From: Alphaproteobacteria bacterium
GTDB lineage: Bacteria > Pseudomonadota > Alphaproteobacteria > Sphingomonadales > Emcibacteraceae
Length of the DNA stretch: 64,000 nucleotides
Direction of reading: 5' to 3'
Assembly (NCBI GenBank): GCA_002401455.1
Contig: NVTE01000003.1
Location: forward strand, 1 to 64,000
The notes beneath the pieces were generated by a model. The model worked only from the letters and a program-made list of their open reading frames with translations. It did not search any database and had not been told where the DNA came from. Of this stretch, positions 38,047 through 47,135 are shown one piece after another. The first letter of the stretch is position 1; every line of letters begins with the position of its first letter. Made by a program: the position numbers and the translations under genes.

Positions 38047-39396
38047 TCAGATATGTCGTATTTGAGGCCGGCTTTGGGCTTTCAGCAACAGTTCCGTCAC
38101 CGCCCAGACCATGGCATCGACCCGGTCCGGGCTTTTGCCACCGTCCAGGCCGTCGGGGGTCAGGCTGCACATCTGGTCTTCCAGCTCTGAGAAAAATCCC
38201 CGGTGCATGACCCGGCCCTGTTCATAAAGGGCAGCCACGGGTTCTGCGCGCAGGACTTTGCCCCGGCTGGCTCGTACTGCCCGGTAGCTGACATTCGGGT
38301 CAATCTGCCGCAACAGGCTTTCCACCAGTTCGCCGCCATTATTGACTTCAGCCACCAGCCTGTCGGCATCAAACCGGTGATAGGCACTGAGTGCCGCTTT
38401 GGCCCAGCCGTGGGGGCTGAGACCTTGAACCGAGCAGTCTTCCAGAATGTAAGCCGTTTTGTTGCGGTCCAACCCGGCGACAATGATGCCGCAGGTATCG
38501 GCCTTTTTGCCGCTGGTCACCGGCGGGTCGACGGCAACCACGATGCGCTCAAAGTCAGGAACCTGCCGTATTCTGATAGTCTCCAGCAGGTCCCGGGTCC
38601 ATAGGGCACCGGGCACATCGGTTAGAATTTCGCCGTAAATTTCCTGGCGGCCAATGCGGGTGCCGTCATATTGCCCGACCACCTGATCAAAGAAGCTCTG
38701 GGGCAGGTTCGATCTATTGTCAAAGGTCGAGCCCCGAACAATGCGGGTTGCGCCGTCCTCGACCAGTCGCCGTAGCAGGGGGATATTGCGCGGGGTCGTG
38801 GTCGCCAGAACCTTGGGCTCTTTACCGAGCCTCAGGCCGAGCAGAAGATTTGACCATGTTTCCTCAATATAACGCCATTTGGCCATCTCATCGGCCCAGG
38901 CCACATGATGTTGCGGCCCGCGAAGCTGATCGGGCGATTCCGCAGAATAAAGAAAGGCCTGAACCCCGTTGGGCCAGACCAGCTTTTTATTGCTGCTGTA
39001 AAAGGTCGGCATGAAAGATTTTGGGGTCGCGGCCAACAGTCCGCTTTCGCCCTCGATCATGGTCAATTTACCGTCCAGATGGGTATCGGCCACCAGCGCG
39101 ATCCGTTCCGGGGCGCCTTTGGGGGCGATCAGTGGGCTGTCGCCTTCGACCATATCCCTGATCCATTCAACGGCGGTTCTGGTCTTGCCAAAACCGCGTC
39201 CGGCCAGGATAAGCCAACAGAACCACTTGCCCTCCGGCGGCAGTTGATTTTGGCGGGCCCAAAAGCTCCAGTCGTAATTCAGGGCCTCACATTCGTCTTC
39301 TGTCAGGTCCCGTAACAGTTCCTGGCGTCGGGTGGGGTCAAGGGCTGAAATCCATTCGGCCAGCGAGCGATTGTCGCCGCCTTCAGCTGTCGGCAC
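38047..39396 (-). CDS. Terminase large subunit, g2-like
   Basis: FCWLILAGRGFGKTRTAVEWIRD Walker A; VAWADEMAKW Walker B; IVVAVDPPVTSGKKADTCGIIVAG nuclease. Confidence 0.96.
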   Translation of the reverse strand: MPTAEGGDNRSLAEWISALDPTRRQELLRDLTEDECEALNYDWSFWARQNQLPPEGKWFCWLILAGRGFGKTRTAVEWIRDMVEGDSPLIAPKGAPERIALVADTHLDGKLTMIEGESGLLAATPKSFMPTFYSSNKKLVWPNGVQAFLYSAESPDQLRGPQHHVAWADEMAKWRYIEETWSNLLLGLRLGKEPKVLATTTPRNIPLLRRLVEDGATRIVRGSTFDNRSNLPQSFFDQVVGQYDGTRIGRQEIYGEILTDVPGALWTRDLLETIRIRQVPDFERIVVAVDPPVTSGKKADTCGIIVAGLDRNKTAYILEDCSVQGLSPHGWAKAALSAYHRFDADRLVAEVNNGGELVESLLRQIDPNVSYRAVRASRGKVLRAEPVAALYEQGRVMHRGFFSELEDQMCSLTPDGLDGGKSPDRVDAMVWAVTELLLKAQSRPQIRHI

Positions 39397-39814
39397 TGGA
39401 TTTTTTCGCCATGAGGCCCAGTTTTTTCATCAGGCGGTTGCGCGGGGAGGGGCCTTTGGTGTTGTCGTCAACATTCTGGCGTTTTTTACCGTCGCCAAAT
39501 ATTTCCGGCCGATGGGCCTTCAGAAGAAAGATGGCGATTTTCTCATCCACCACCGGGCCATCGGGCACTTCGGTATCGTCTTTTCCCATTGCTTTATCCC
39601 ATAAGTATGCTTCCAGGTAATCCAGGGCCTGTTCCATGGCATGGTGCCATTTCTCCTGGAATTTTGGATATTGATTGCGCCGCCGATAGACCAGCGACCG
39701 GTCCAAATTCGCCTTAGTGGTGGCCTTGGTCACATTGCCGGTCTGTTGTAGGACCTCCAGAAAGAGGGCCTCTTTCTTCGTCGTCCACCGTTTGCTGGTC
39801 GGTGATTTTGCCAT
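39383..39814 (-). CDS. Small terminase-like/g1-like DNA-binding protein (probable start MAKSPTSKRW)
   Basis: RWTTKKEALFLEVLQQTGNVTKATTKANLDRSLVYRRRNQYPKFQEKW HTH; overlaps terminase large gene. Confidence 0.8.
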   Translation of the reverse strand: MAKSPTSKRWTTKKEALFLEVLQQTGNVTKATTKANLDRSLVYRRRNQYPKFQEKWHHAMEQALDYLEAYLWDKAMGKDDTEVPDGPVVDEKIAIFLLKAHRPEIFGDGKKRQNVDDNTKGPSPRNRLMKKLGLMAKKSSADS

Positions 39815-39832
39815 ACAAACCCTTTCAGACAT

Positions 39833-39860
39833 AAAAAAACCGCGCTCATAGGAACGCGGT
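39833..39860 (-). terminator. Intrinsic-terminator-like hairpin in the 5' leader of the GTA cluster
   Basis: Minus: ACCGCG-TTCCTATGAG-CGCGGTTTTTTT followed by ATGTCTGAAAGGGTTTGTATGGC. Confidence 0.55.
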
Positions 39861-39950
39861 GCAGCTTTGGGCAAGAACCCTGTGTTTTGATAGTTTGTCG
39901 GAGGCGGGGTCTTAGGTATTCCTGAGAGCCAATTTCCGACCATGTAATAA

Positions 39951-39979
39951 AGACTACACTAGCGGCCCCGCTTTGTCAA
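39951..39979 (-). promoter_or_regulatory. Candidate sigma70-type promoter of the GTA cluster (TTGACA-N17-TAGTCT)
   Basis: Minus: TTGACA AAGCGGGGCCGCTAGTG TAGTCT. Confidence 0.6.
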
Positions 39980-39983
39980 GAAA

Positions 39984-40003
39984 TTATTCCTATTTATTCC
40001 TAT
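39984..40003 (-). repeat. Perfect tandem direct repeat (TTATTCCTAT)x2 immediately upstream of GTA -35
   Basis: TTATTCCTATTTATTCCTAT read directly. Confidence 0.75.
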
Positions 40004-40022
40004 AATAGGCAAAAATGTAGGA

Positions 40023-40799
40023 TTACTCAGGTTTTTTCAGGATATTCTTGGCCACATTGACCACGTCACCAGTGAAGTTGATCATCTTCTGGCCGCCGTC
40101 CACGGGAATCGTCGTGCCATTGATCGATTTACTGGTCAGGAGTAGCAGCGCGGTCTTGGCGATGTCTGCCACATCAAGTGGCTCACCGATGAAGTTCAGA
40201 TGGCTGGCCAGGTCGAAATTTCGTGCACTCTGGGTACTGCTGATCAGGGTCAGGCCCGGGGCGATGCCATTGACCCTGACTTTCGGGCTCAGGGCCTGGG
40301 CCATGGTTTCTGTTGCGCCGCGCAGGGCATATTTGCTCAGGGTATAGGAATGAAAATCGGGGTTGAGGGCAAAGGCTTTGCTGTCGATGATATTGATGAC
40401 GCTGCCTTTCTCGCCGTCAGGGATCCGGCCGTGCAGGGCGCGAGCCAGTTGTAGCGGTGCCCGAAGGTTGACATTCTGATGGGAGGCAAAGCTGTCTTCG
40501 GTAAAATCAAGCAGGCTGTCATTGATAAACTGCGAGGCGTTATTGATCACATGGCGCAGCGGGTGGTCCGGATGTGAGCATAAATTCAATAATCCCTCGA
40601 CCTGATCATAGTCACCAAGGTCTCCCGGGATCAGCGCCCCATTACCGCCTTGTGCCTGAATGGATTTTAGGGTTTCTTCGGTCTCAGACTGTGATGTGTG
40701 ATAATGCAGATAGATGTAATAACCTTGTTTTGCCAGCATTTCGGCCAGGCATTTGCCAATGCGTTTGCCAGCGGCGGTTATCAGGATAGCCTCTGCCAC
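40023..40799 (-). CDS. SDR oxidoreductase, pteridine/dihydromonapterin reductase-like (GTG start)
   Basis: ILITAAGKRIGKCLAEMLAKQGY...INNASQF...YTLSKYALRGATETMAQAL...VDGGQKM. Confidence 0.8.
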   Translation of the reverse strand: MAEAILITAAGKRIGKCLAEMLAKQGYYIYLHYHTSQSETEETLKSIQAQGGNGALIPGDLGDYDQVEGLLNLCSHPDHPLRHVINNASQFINDSLLDFTEDSFASHQNVNLRAPLQLARALHGRIPDGEKGSVINIIDSKAFALNPDFHSYTLSKYALRGATETMAQALSPKVRVNGIAPGLTLISSTQSARNFDLASHLNFIGEPLDVADIAKTALLLLTSKSINGTTIPVDGGQKMINFTGDVVNVAKNILKKPE

Positions 40800-41344
40800 T
40801 ATTGTATATCCAGATCGTTGATGGACATGTCCGGCCGCTGCCACCAGGGGGGATTGGCCCCTTCATAATGAGCGGTGCAGATAACCTGTGCGGGATCACC
40901 GCTGAAGCTGACCGTATTGGTCGGCGTTTCGACAACGTCGACCTTGTGACAACGGACGGCAAGTCCCTGATCAAGCAGGATCGCATTTATTTTTGACATA
41001 AAGCAGGCGGCGAGAACTTCCGTGGTCGGGTCGCCCGGCGTGATCATGATATGGGGCAGGTTTTCCGGCTCAGTGGTCTTGAAATAATCCAGCATCTGAT
41101 CCTGGCTTGACAGTTGAAGGCTGTGGTCCACATGATCGTCAATCCACCTGTGCCAGACCTGTTTAAGGATGGCAAAGGGCGCCATCATATTCACTGCCCC
41201 GTCCAGCTGGTCATTTCCTGTGGAAACCAGATAGACTTTGACATATTCGTTATGGCCGTGGGGTATGAAACACCGACTGTTCCTGATATTGAACAGACGA
41301 TGGCTCATGCAATAGCGGCGGGTAAAACATATTTCAAAGCTCAT
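40799..41344 (-). CDS. 6-pyruvoyltetrahydropterin/6-carboxytetrahydropterin synthase family protein
   Basis: CFIPHGHNEYVKVYL metal motif, DHSLQL, PTTEVLAACF. Confidence 0.82.
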   Translation of the reverse strand: MSFEICFTRRYCMSHRLFNIRNSRCFIPHGHNEYVKVYLVSTGNDQLDGAVNMMAPFAILKQVWHRWIDDHVDHSLQLSSQDQMLDYFKTTEPENLPHIMITPGDPTTEVLAACFMSKINAILLDQGLAVRCHKVDVVETPTNTVSFSGDPAQVICTAHYEGANPPWWQRPDMSINDLDIQ

Positions 41345-41383
41345 AATTGGCTTGATATCTTAGTCATGGCCTCGAGTCCAGAA

Positions 41384-42073
41384 TTAATGTCCCAACCGAT
41401 AGCCGCCGGCTTCGGTGACCAGAAGGGTCGCGGACGAGGGGTTTTGTTCTATTTTCTGGCGCAGGCGATAGATATGGGTCTCCAGCGTGTGGGTGGTGAC
41501 CCCGGCGTTATAGCCCCAGACCTGGTCCAGCAAGACATCCCGGCTGATGGGGCTGCCATCGGACCGTTTGAGATATTTCAGGATCGCGGTTTCTTTTTCC
41601 GTCAACCGGATCAGCTCCTGGGTGTCCTGGTTAATGAGGGTCTTGTCGCCGGGCTTGAAAGAATAGGGGCCGATAATAAAGGTCGCGTCTTCACTGATGG
41701 CATGCTGGCGTAATTGGGCCCGGACCCGGGCCAGAAGAATGCCAAACTTGAAAGGTTTGGTCACATAGTCGTTGGCTCCGGCATCAAGCCCAAGGATGGT
41801 GTCGCTGTCGCTGTCATTGGCGGTCAGCATGATGACGGGGATTTTGATGTTGGCTTTGCGCATCAGGCGACAGACCTCCCGCCCGTCCAGATCGGGCAAT
41901 CCCACATCCAGAAGAATAAGGTCAAAGTTACCGTCTTTTGCGGCATTCAGGCCGTCCATGCCGGTACCGGCCTCGGTCGTGGCATATTCCTCATGGAAGC
42001 TGAACTGCTCGGCCAGGGTGGCGCGAAGCTCTTCATCATCATCCACCAGTAAAAGATTATAAGTCTGATCCAT
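41384..42073 (-). CDS. OmpR-family response regulator
   Basis: LLLVDDDEELRATLAEQF..LILLDVGLPDLDG..KPFKFGILLARVRA + winged helix. Confidence 0.95.
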   Translation of the reverse strand: MDQTYNLLLVDDDEELRATLAEQFSFHEEYATTEAGTGMDGLNAAKDGNFDLILLDVGLPDLDGREVCRLMRKANIKIPVIMLTANDSDSDTILGLDAGANDYVTKPFKFGILLARVRAQLRQHAISEDATFIIGPYSFKPGDKTLINQDTQELIRLTEKETAILKYLKRSDGSPISRDVLLDQVWGYNAGVTTHTLETHIYRLRQKIEQNPSSATLLVTEAGGYRLGH

Positions 42074-42144
42074 GACATTATCCTGTTATTTTTTGCCGTG
42101 CCCTATTATACATGCCACTATAACATATACTTATTTATGATCTA

Positions 42145-43305
42145 ATGGAATTGAATATGGCGATGGTTCCGCCCCCGACAAGTGACAAAGATGATAAAAA
42201 GCTGCTTGATCACAAGATTGTGACCGTCGAGCGGGCGGCGTCCGACCTCAGGCGCGGCCTTGCGGTGGTGGTCAGCGACGAGGCGGGCAGCATTCTGGTG
42301 CAGTCGGCAGAATTGCTGGTCGATCTGTGGATTGAGCGGTTTCGCAGCCTTTCCGGCGGTGAGCCGGTAGTGGGCCTGACCAAAACCCGGGCTAATGTGC
42401 TGCATGTGTCGCCGCGCTCTGGTCATGTGGCGCTGATTAAAATATCCCGCTATATGGATAGTGCGGTGATCCAGTCCATGGCCGATCCCGCCGATGACCT
42501 GATGCGGCCGATGCTCGGACCTTTCCAGGTGGCGACCAGAGGGGCCGAGGCCGTTCATGAAGCTGGATTGAAGCTCTGCAAGGTTGCCCGACTGCTGCCA
42601 GCGGCGCTCTTATCCACCTTTCTGCCGACAGAAGACGGTGCCCAGTGGGCCAGGGATAAAGACTTGTTGCATGTCCGGGCTGATGATGTGCTGAATTTTG
42701 ACCATAGTGATGCGGCGGGTTTGCGCAAGGTCACCTCGGCCAAGGTGCCGCTCAGCGGCTCCGAGAAAACCACTATGGTCGCCTTTCGTCCTGATGATGG
42801 CGGCACCGAGCATTTTGCCCTGATCATCGGTGATCCCAATCGCCATGACCCGGTGCTGACCCGCATTCATTCAGAGTGTTTTACCGGCGATCTGCTGGGC
42901 TCGTTGAAATGCGACTGCGGCGAACAGCTCAATGGCGCGATCCGGCATATGCAGCAGGCCGGTGGCGGCGTGCTGCTGTATCTGGCCCAGGAGGGGCGCG
43001 GCATTGGCCTGATCAATAAACTGCGGGCTTACCAGTTACAGGATCAGGGCTTTGATACGGTCGATGCCAATGAACGGCTGGGGTTTCATTCTGATGAACG
43101 TATATTTGAACCGGCGGCCCATATGCTGAAGATACTGGGATTTTCCGCCGTGCGCCTGTTGACCAACAATCCGCTTAAGGTCGCCGGGCTGGAGAAATGT
43201 GCCATCGTGGTCAGCGAGCGGGTCGAACATGCTTTTCCGGCCAACGCCCATAATGACCATTACCTGCAAACCAAAAAGAAACGCTCGGGCCATCTGTTGT
43301 CCTGA
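42145..43305 (+). CDS. ribA: GTP cyclohydrolase II with N-terminal extension
   Basis: RIHSECFTGDLLGSLKCDCGEQLNGAIRHMQQAGGGVLLYLAQEGRGIGLINKLRAYQLQD. Confidence 0.93.
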   Translation: MELNMAMVPPPTSDKDDKKLLDHKIVTVERAASDLRRGLAVVVSDEAGSILVQSAELLVDLWIERFRSLSGGEPVVGLTKTRANVLHVSPRSGHVALIKISRYMDSAVIQSMADPADDLMRPMLGPFQVATRGAEAVHEAGLKLCKVARLLPAALLSTFLPTEDGAQWARDKDLLHVRADDVLNFDHSDAAGLRKVTSAKVPLSGSEKTTMVAFRPDDGGTEHFALIIGDPNRHDPVLTRIHSECFTGDLLGSLKCDCGEQLNGAIRHMQQAGGGVLLYLAQEGRGIGLINKLRAYQLQDQGFDTVDANERLGFHSDERIFEPAAHMLKILGFSAVRLLTNNPLKVAGLEKCAIVVSERVEHAFPANAHNDHYLQTKKKRSGHLLS

Positions 43306-43324
43306 GAAATGAGAATTTAGCTTT

Positions 43325-44506
43325 ATGAGACCTGAACTACCCCCAAGGGTTTTAGCGATCCTGTTGGCGGCGCTGGTGGCGCTGACGCCTTTTTCCATTG
43401 ATACCTATTTGCCGGCCATACCGGCGATGGCCACCTGGTTTGGTACCAGTATTGGCATGGTAGAAATGACCATAGGGTCTTTCTTCCTGGGCTATGCTCT
43501 GGGCCAGATTGTTGGTGGTCCGCTGTCAGACCATTATGGCCGCCGGCGGGTTGGTGGGCCGGGCGTGGTGATTTTCCTGGTGGCGACTATCGCAATTATC
43601 TTTGCCCCGAATATTGAAAGTGCCATTTTTGGCCGCTTTGTCCAGGCCTTTGGCGGCGGTTTTGTCACCGTGATTGCGCCATCGGTGGTCCGGGATCGTT
43701 ACACCGGCAAAGAGGCGGCGCGGATGTATGCCCTGATCGGGGTGGTGATGATGCTGGCCCCGCTGGTGGCACCGGCGGTGGGCGCACTGCTGCTAAAAAT
43801 TGCTGACTGGCGGATGATTTTTGCCTTTCTGGCAACGTATGCCCTGATTTCCCTTGCGATTATATTTCTGGCGCTGCCGGAGCGGAAAAAGGCGCTGACC
43901 GAAAGGCTGAATATGGCCAAGGTCTGGGCCAGTTATGGAAAAGTGCTGAGCCACAGGCGAGCCGTGGGTTATATGGTGACCCAGAGCTTCAGTTCGGCGG
44001 TGATGTTTCTGTTTTTGACCGGGTCGGCTTTTGCCTATATTACCTATCTTGGGGTATCGACCGATATGTTCCCGGTTCTGTTCGGGGCCAATGTTGTCAC
44101 CATGATGTTCTTTAACCGGCTCAATCCCTTTCTGCTGAATATTTTTAGCCCCCACCAGTTGATCGGGGCCGGGATCACCATACAGCTTGTGGCCAATGCC
44201 TCCCTGTTGGCCGGTCAGTTCATTGATCCGCTGAACCTCTATATGGTGGTGCCGATGATCATGCTCTCCGTTGGAGCCGCCGGGTTAACCTCGCCCAATA
44301 CCTTTGCCTGTTATCTGGAGGACTTTGAGGAGAACAGCGGTGCGGCAACGGCGCTCTTGGGCACGGCCCAATTTGTTCTGGCTGGCATCCTGAGTGCTGT
44401 TCTCGGGGTCCTGCACAGCGACAATATCCTGCCCATGACCAGCATGATGCTGATGGCGAGTATTATATCGGTGCTGAGTTACTGGACGCTGACCCGGCGA
44501 AGTTAA
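43325..44506 (+). CDS. MFS transporter, Bcr/CflA multidrug efflux family
   Basis: LLAALVALTPFSIDTYLPAIPAMATWFG...QIVGGPLSDHYGRRRV. Confidence 0.93.
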   Translation: MRPELPPRVLAILLAALVALTPFSIDTYLPAIPAMATWFGTSIGMVEMTIGSFFLGYALGQIVGGPLSDHYGRRRVGGPGVVIFLVATIAIIFAPNIESAIFGRFVQAFGGGFVTVIAPSVVRDRYTGKEAARMYALIGVVMMLAPLVAPAVGALLLKIADWRMIFAFLATYALISLAIIFLALPERKKALTERLNMAKVWASYGKVLSHRRAVGYMVTQSFSSAVMFLFLTGSAFAYITYLGVSTDMFPVLFGANVVTMMFFNRLNPFLLNIFSPHQLIGAGITIQLVANASLLAGQFIDPLNLYMVVPMIMLSVGAAGLTSPNTFACYLEDFEENSGAATALLGTAQFVLAGILSAVLGVLHSDNILPMTSMMLMASIISVLSYWTLTRRS

Positions 44507-45549
44507 AGAAACTCATGCTTTTTCAGTTGGTGGCGCAGCTGGTGATAGGTCAGGTTCAGGAATTTGGCGGTATCGCGCTGGTTATGTTTGTTGCTCTCCA
44601 GCGCATCCTCGAGCATGGTCCGCTCCAGGGCGGCGACGGTCAGGCTGTAATCAACCGGTTTGCCGTCGAGCAGCGGGCTTTGCGGTCGCATAGGCGCGGG
44701 GGCCTCTTTTTCTATAGGCGTAGGCCCACTGTCCGTGGCTTTCTGTATTTTGGCCTGGGGGCGGAAGGGCGATTCAAAGGGGTCGATCTCCATGGCATCC
44801 ACCGGGGAGAATTCATCTTCTGAATGATAGACCGCGCGCTCAACAACATTTTTCAGCTCGCGGATATTTCCCGGCCAGTCGTGCTGCATCAGGGCGTCGA
44901 TCATATCGTCGGAGAAGCCAGGGAAGCTCATCCAGTCGCGCTCCTGGGCCACCCGCTGGCCAAACTGAAAGGCCAGCAGCAGGATATCATCCCGCCGGTG
45001 CCGCAGGGGCGGCAGGGTAATCACATCAAGGGCCAGACGGTCGAGCAGGTCGTGGCGAAACTCGCCCCGGTCGGCAGCGGTCGGCAGGTCGATGTTGGTC
45101 GCCCCGATAATCCGCACGTCGGTATGGATGGTCTTGTTGCTGCCAATACGCTGGAAGGTGCCATATTCGGTCACCCGTAGCAGTTTTTCCTGGGCCGCCA
45201 GCGAGGTGGTGGCAATCTCGTCAAGAAACAGAGTGCCCTGATGGGCTTCTTCAAAGCGGCCGATGCGTTTATTGCTGGCGCCGGTGAAGGAGCCGGCCTC
45301 ATGGCCAAACAGTTCTGATTCCAGCAGATTTTCCGGCAGGGCGGCGCAATTGACTTGAATGAAGCTCTGCTCCCAGCGCGGTGACAGGAAGTGCAGGCGC
45401 GCCGCGATCAGCTCCTTGCCGGTGCCGCGCTCACCGATCACCAATACCGGCCGGTCATGACGGGCGGCACGGGAACATTGGTCGATGATCTCGAGAAAAG
45501 CCGGGCTTTCACCGATCAGGGTTTGGTCTTGGGCAGCTTTCAGGCGCAT
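44503..45549 (-). CDS. pspF: Phage shock protein operon sigma-54 activator PspF
   Basis: AAA+ domain GERGTGKELIAARLHFLSPRW, ESELFGHEAGSFTGA; divergent from pspA. Confidence 0.93.
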   Translation of the reverse strand: MRLKAAQDQTLIGESPAFLEIIDQCSRAARHDRPVLVIGERGTGKELIAARLHFLSPRWEQSFIQVNCAALPENLLESELFGHEAGSFTGASNKRIGRFEEAHQGTLFLDEIATTSLAAQEKLLRVTEYGTFQRIGSNKTIHTDVRIIGATNIDLPTAADRGEFRHDLLDRLALDVITLPPLRHRRDDILLLAFQFGQRVAQERDWMSFPGFSDDMIDALMQHDWPGNIRELKNVVERAVYHSEDEFSPVDAMEIDPFESPFRPQAKIQKATDSGPTPIEKEAPAPMRPQSPLLDGKPVDYSLTVAALERTMLEDALESNKHNQRDTAKFLNLTYHQLRHQLKKHEFL

Positions 45550-45673
45550 ATTGTTAAACTTTGTAATTTTTCACTAATTAATAGTGTATTGGCCCAACAG
45601 AGTTTTGGCAAGAAAATTATCAAATCCACATATAATATCTATATTACAGTATGTTAGTATAAAAATATAAAAC

Positions 45674-45689
45674 TGGCACGACCTGTGCA
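45674..45689 (+). promoter_or_regulatory. Sigma-54 (-24/-12) promoter for pspA operon
   Basis: TGGCACGACCTGTGCA versus TGGCACG-N4-TTGCA. Confidence 0.82.
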
Positions 45690-45743
45690 ATGTAAGAACC
45701 CGAGTACCACGAGAGGGGTGCAAACATAACTTGGAGAAAGAAC

Positions 45744-46427
45744 ATGGGCATTTTTACCCGCCTGACAGACATTGTAAATTCAAACATCAACCACATTCTG
45801 GATAAGGCGGAAGATCCGACCAAAATGATCCGGATGATGGTTCAGGAAATGGAAGACACCCTGGTTGAAGTCCGGTCCTCTGCCGCCCGTGTGATTGCCG
45901 ACCGCAAGGAACTTGACCGCAATATGGTCCGCTTGCAGGACGCCCAGGACGAATGGTATAGTAAAGCCGAACTGGCCCTGACCAAAAACCGGGAAGACCT
46001 GGCCAATGCCGCTCTGGTCGAACGGGCCAAGCTTGCCGAAATGGCCGAAAGCCTGACCGGCGACCGGGACCCTTTGGATGAAGCCCTGAAGAAGTACGAG
46101 GGTGACATCATCAGCCTGGAAGCTAAAATCAAGGAAGCCAAGCAGAAGCAGCGGTCCCTGATGGAACGTCATGCCAGTGCCACCAGCCAGCTCAAAGTGC
46201 GTCAGAAACTCTATGATAACCGGATTGGCGACGTCATGGTCCGCTTTACTCAGATGGAAAAGCGTGTTGATGATACGGAAAGCCGGGTTGAGGCTGCTGA
46301 TATGGGACGTGAAAAAACTTTGAATGAAGAATTCGCCGACCTGGAGTCTCAACAGAAGGTTGCTGATGATCTGGCTGCTTTGAAAGCAAAAATGACCAAA
46401 GCCAAAACATCAGGCCAAAAGAAATAA
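45744..46427 (+). CDS. pspA: Phage shock protein A
   Basis: MGIFTRLTDIVNSNINHILDKAEDPTKMIRMMVQEMEDTLVEVRSSAARVIADRKEL. Confidence 0.97.
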   Translation: MGIFTRLTDIVNSNINHILDKAEDPTKMIRMMVQEMEDTLVEVRSSAARVIADRKELDRNMVRLQDAQDEWYSKAELALTKNREDLANAALVERAKLAEMAESLTGDRDPLDEALKKYEGDIISLEAKIKEAKQKQRSLMERHASATSQLKVRQKLYDNRIGDVMVRFTQMEKRVDDTESRVEAADMGREKTLNEEFADLESQQKVADDLAALKAKMTKAKTSGQKK

Positions 46428-46486
46428 AGAAGCAATAATGACGGTCCCCCTTCTTCAGGGGGGATTTAGCAAGAAAGGTTGATACA

Positions 46487-46699
46487 ATGGAAACTCTCGG
46501 CGTCCTATTCATGGTGATCGTAGCCCCCTTACTGATCATCTTCCACTATACGACAAAGTGGAAACAATCAAAAACACTGACCTCTGAAGATGAGAAAATC
46601 CTCACCGAATTGTGGGACAGTGCGGAAAGAATTGAAAGCCGTATTAAGAATATCGAGCGTATCCTTGATGCTGATTCCCCCGACTGGAGGGCAAGATAA
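46487..46699 (+). CDS. pspB: Envelope stress protein PspB
   Basis: Short N-terminal TM plus coiled coil; between pspA and pspC. Confidence 0.85.
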   Translation: METLGVLFMVIVAPLLIIFHYTTKWKQSKTLTSEDEKILTELWDSAERIESRIKNIERILDADSPDWRAR

Positions 46700-47106
46700 T
46701 GACCATGCCACACCATAATGAACCGCCAAAATACAATAAATTGTATCTGGATAAGAAAAACGGGAAAATATGTGGGGTCTGTGCCGGGCTGGCCGATTAT
46801 ATCGGTATTGACAAGGCAATCGTTAGGGTTGTCGCCATCCTGGGTCTGATTTCCCCCGCCAGTGGCATTGTTATCATCGCGTATATTCTCCTGTGCTGGA
46901 TCTTGGAAACCAAGCCTGAGGATCTCTTCGAAACCAAGGAAGAAGACGAGTTCTGGAAAGGGGTTCGAACCCAGCCTAAGAACACCATCCGTGATGTGCG
47001 TCATAAATTTCGGGAAATTGAACGCCGCCTGCGGGCCGCTGAAGCCCATGTGACCTCACGGGAATATAAATTGCATAAAGAATTTGAAGACCTGGAAAAA
47101 CAGTAA
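46699..47106 (+). CDS. pspC: Envelope stress protein PspC
   Basis: LYLDKKNGKICGVCAGLADYIGIDKAIVRVVAIL PspC domain. Confidence 0.95.
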   Translation: MTMPHHNEPPKYNKLYLDKKNGKICGVCAGLADYIGIDKAIVRVVAILGLISPASGIVIIAYILLCWILETKPEDLFETKEEDEFWKGVRTQPKNTIRDVRHKFREIERRLRAAEAHVTSREYKLHKEFEDLEKQ

Positions 47107-47135
47107 GCCACAGGTTTAATGAGAAGGAATGAAAA

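Noticed and set aside
20228-39943. Ordinary temperate prophage interpretation
   Set aside because: No integrase, repressor, replication or lysis genes seen and gene order matches RcGTA; not excluded by computation
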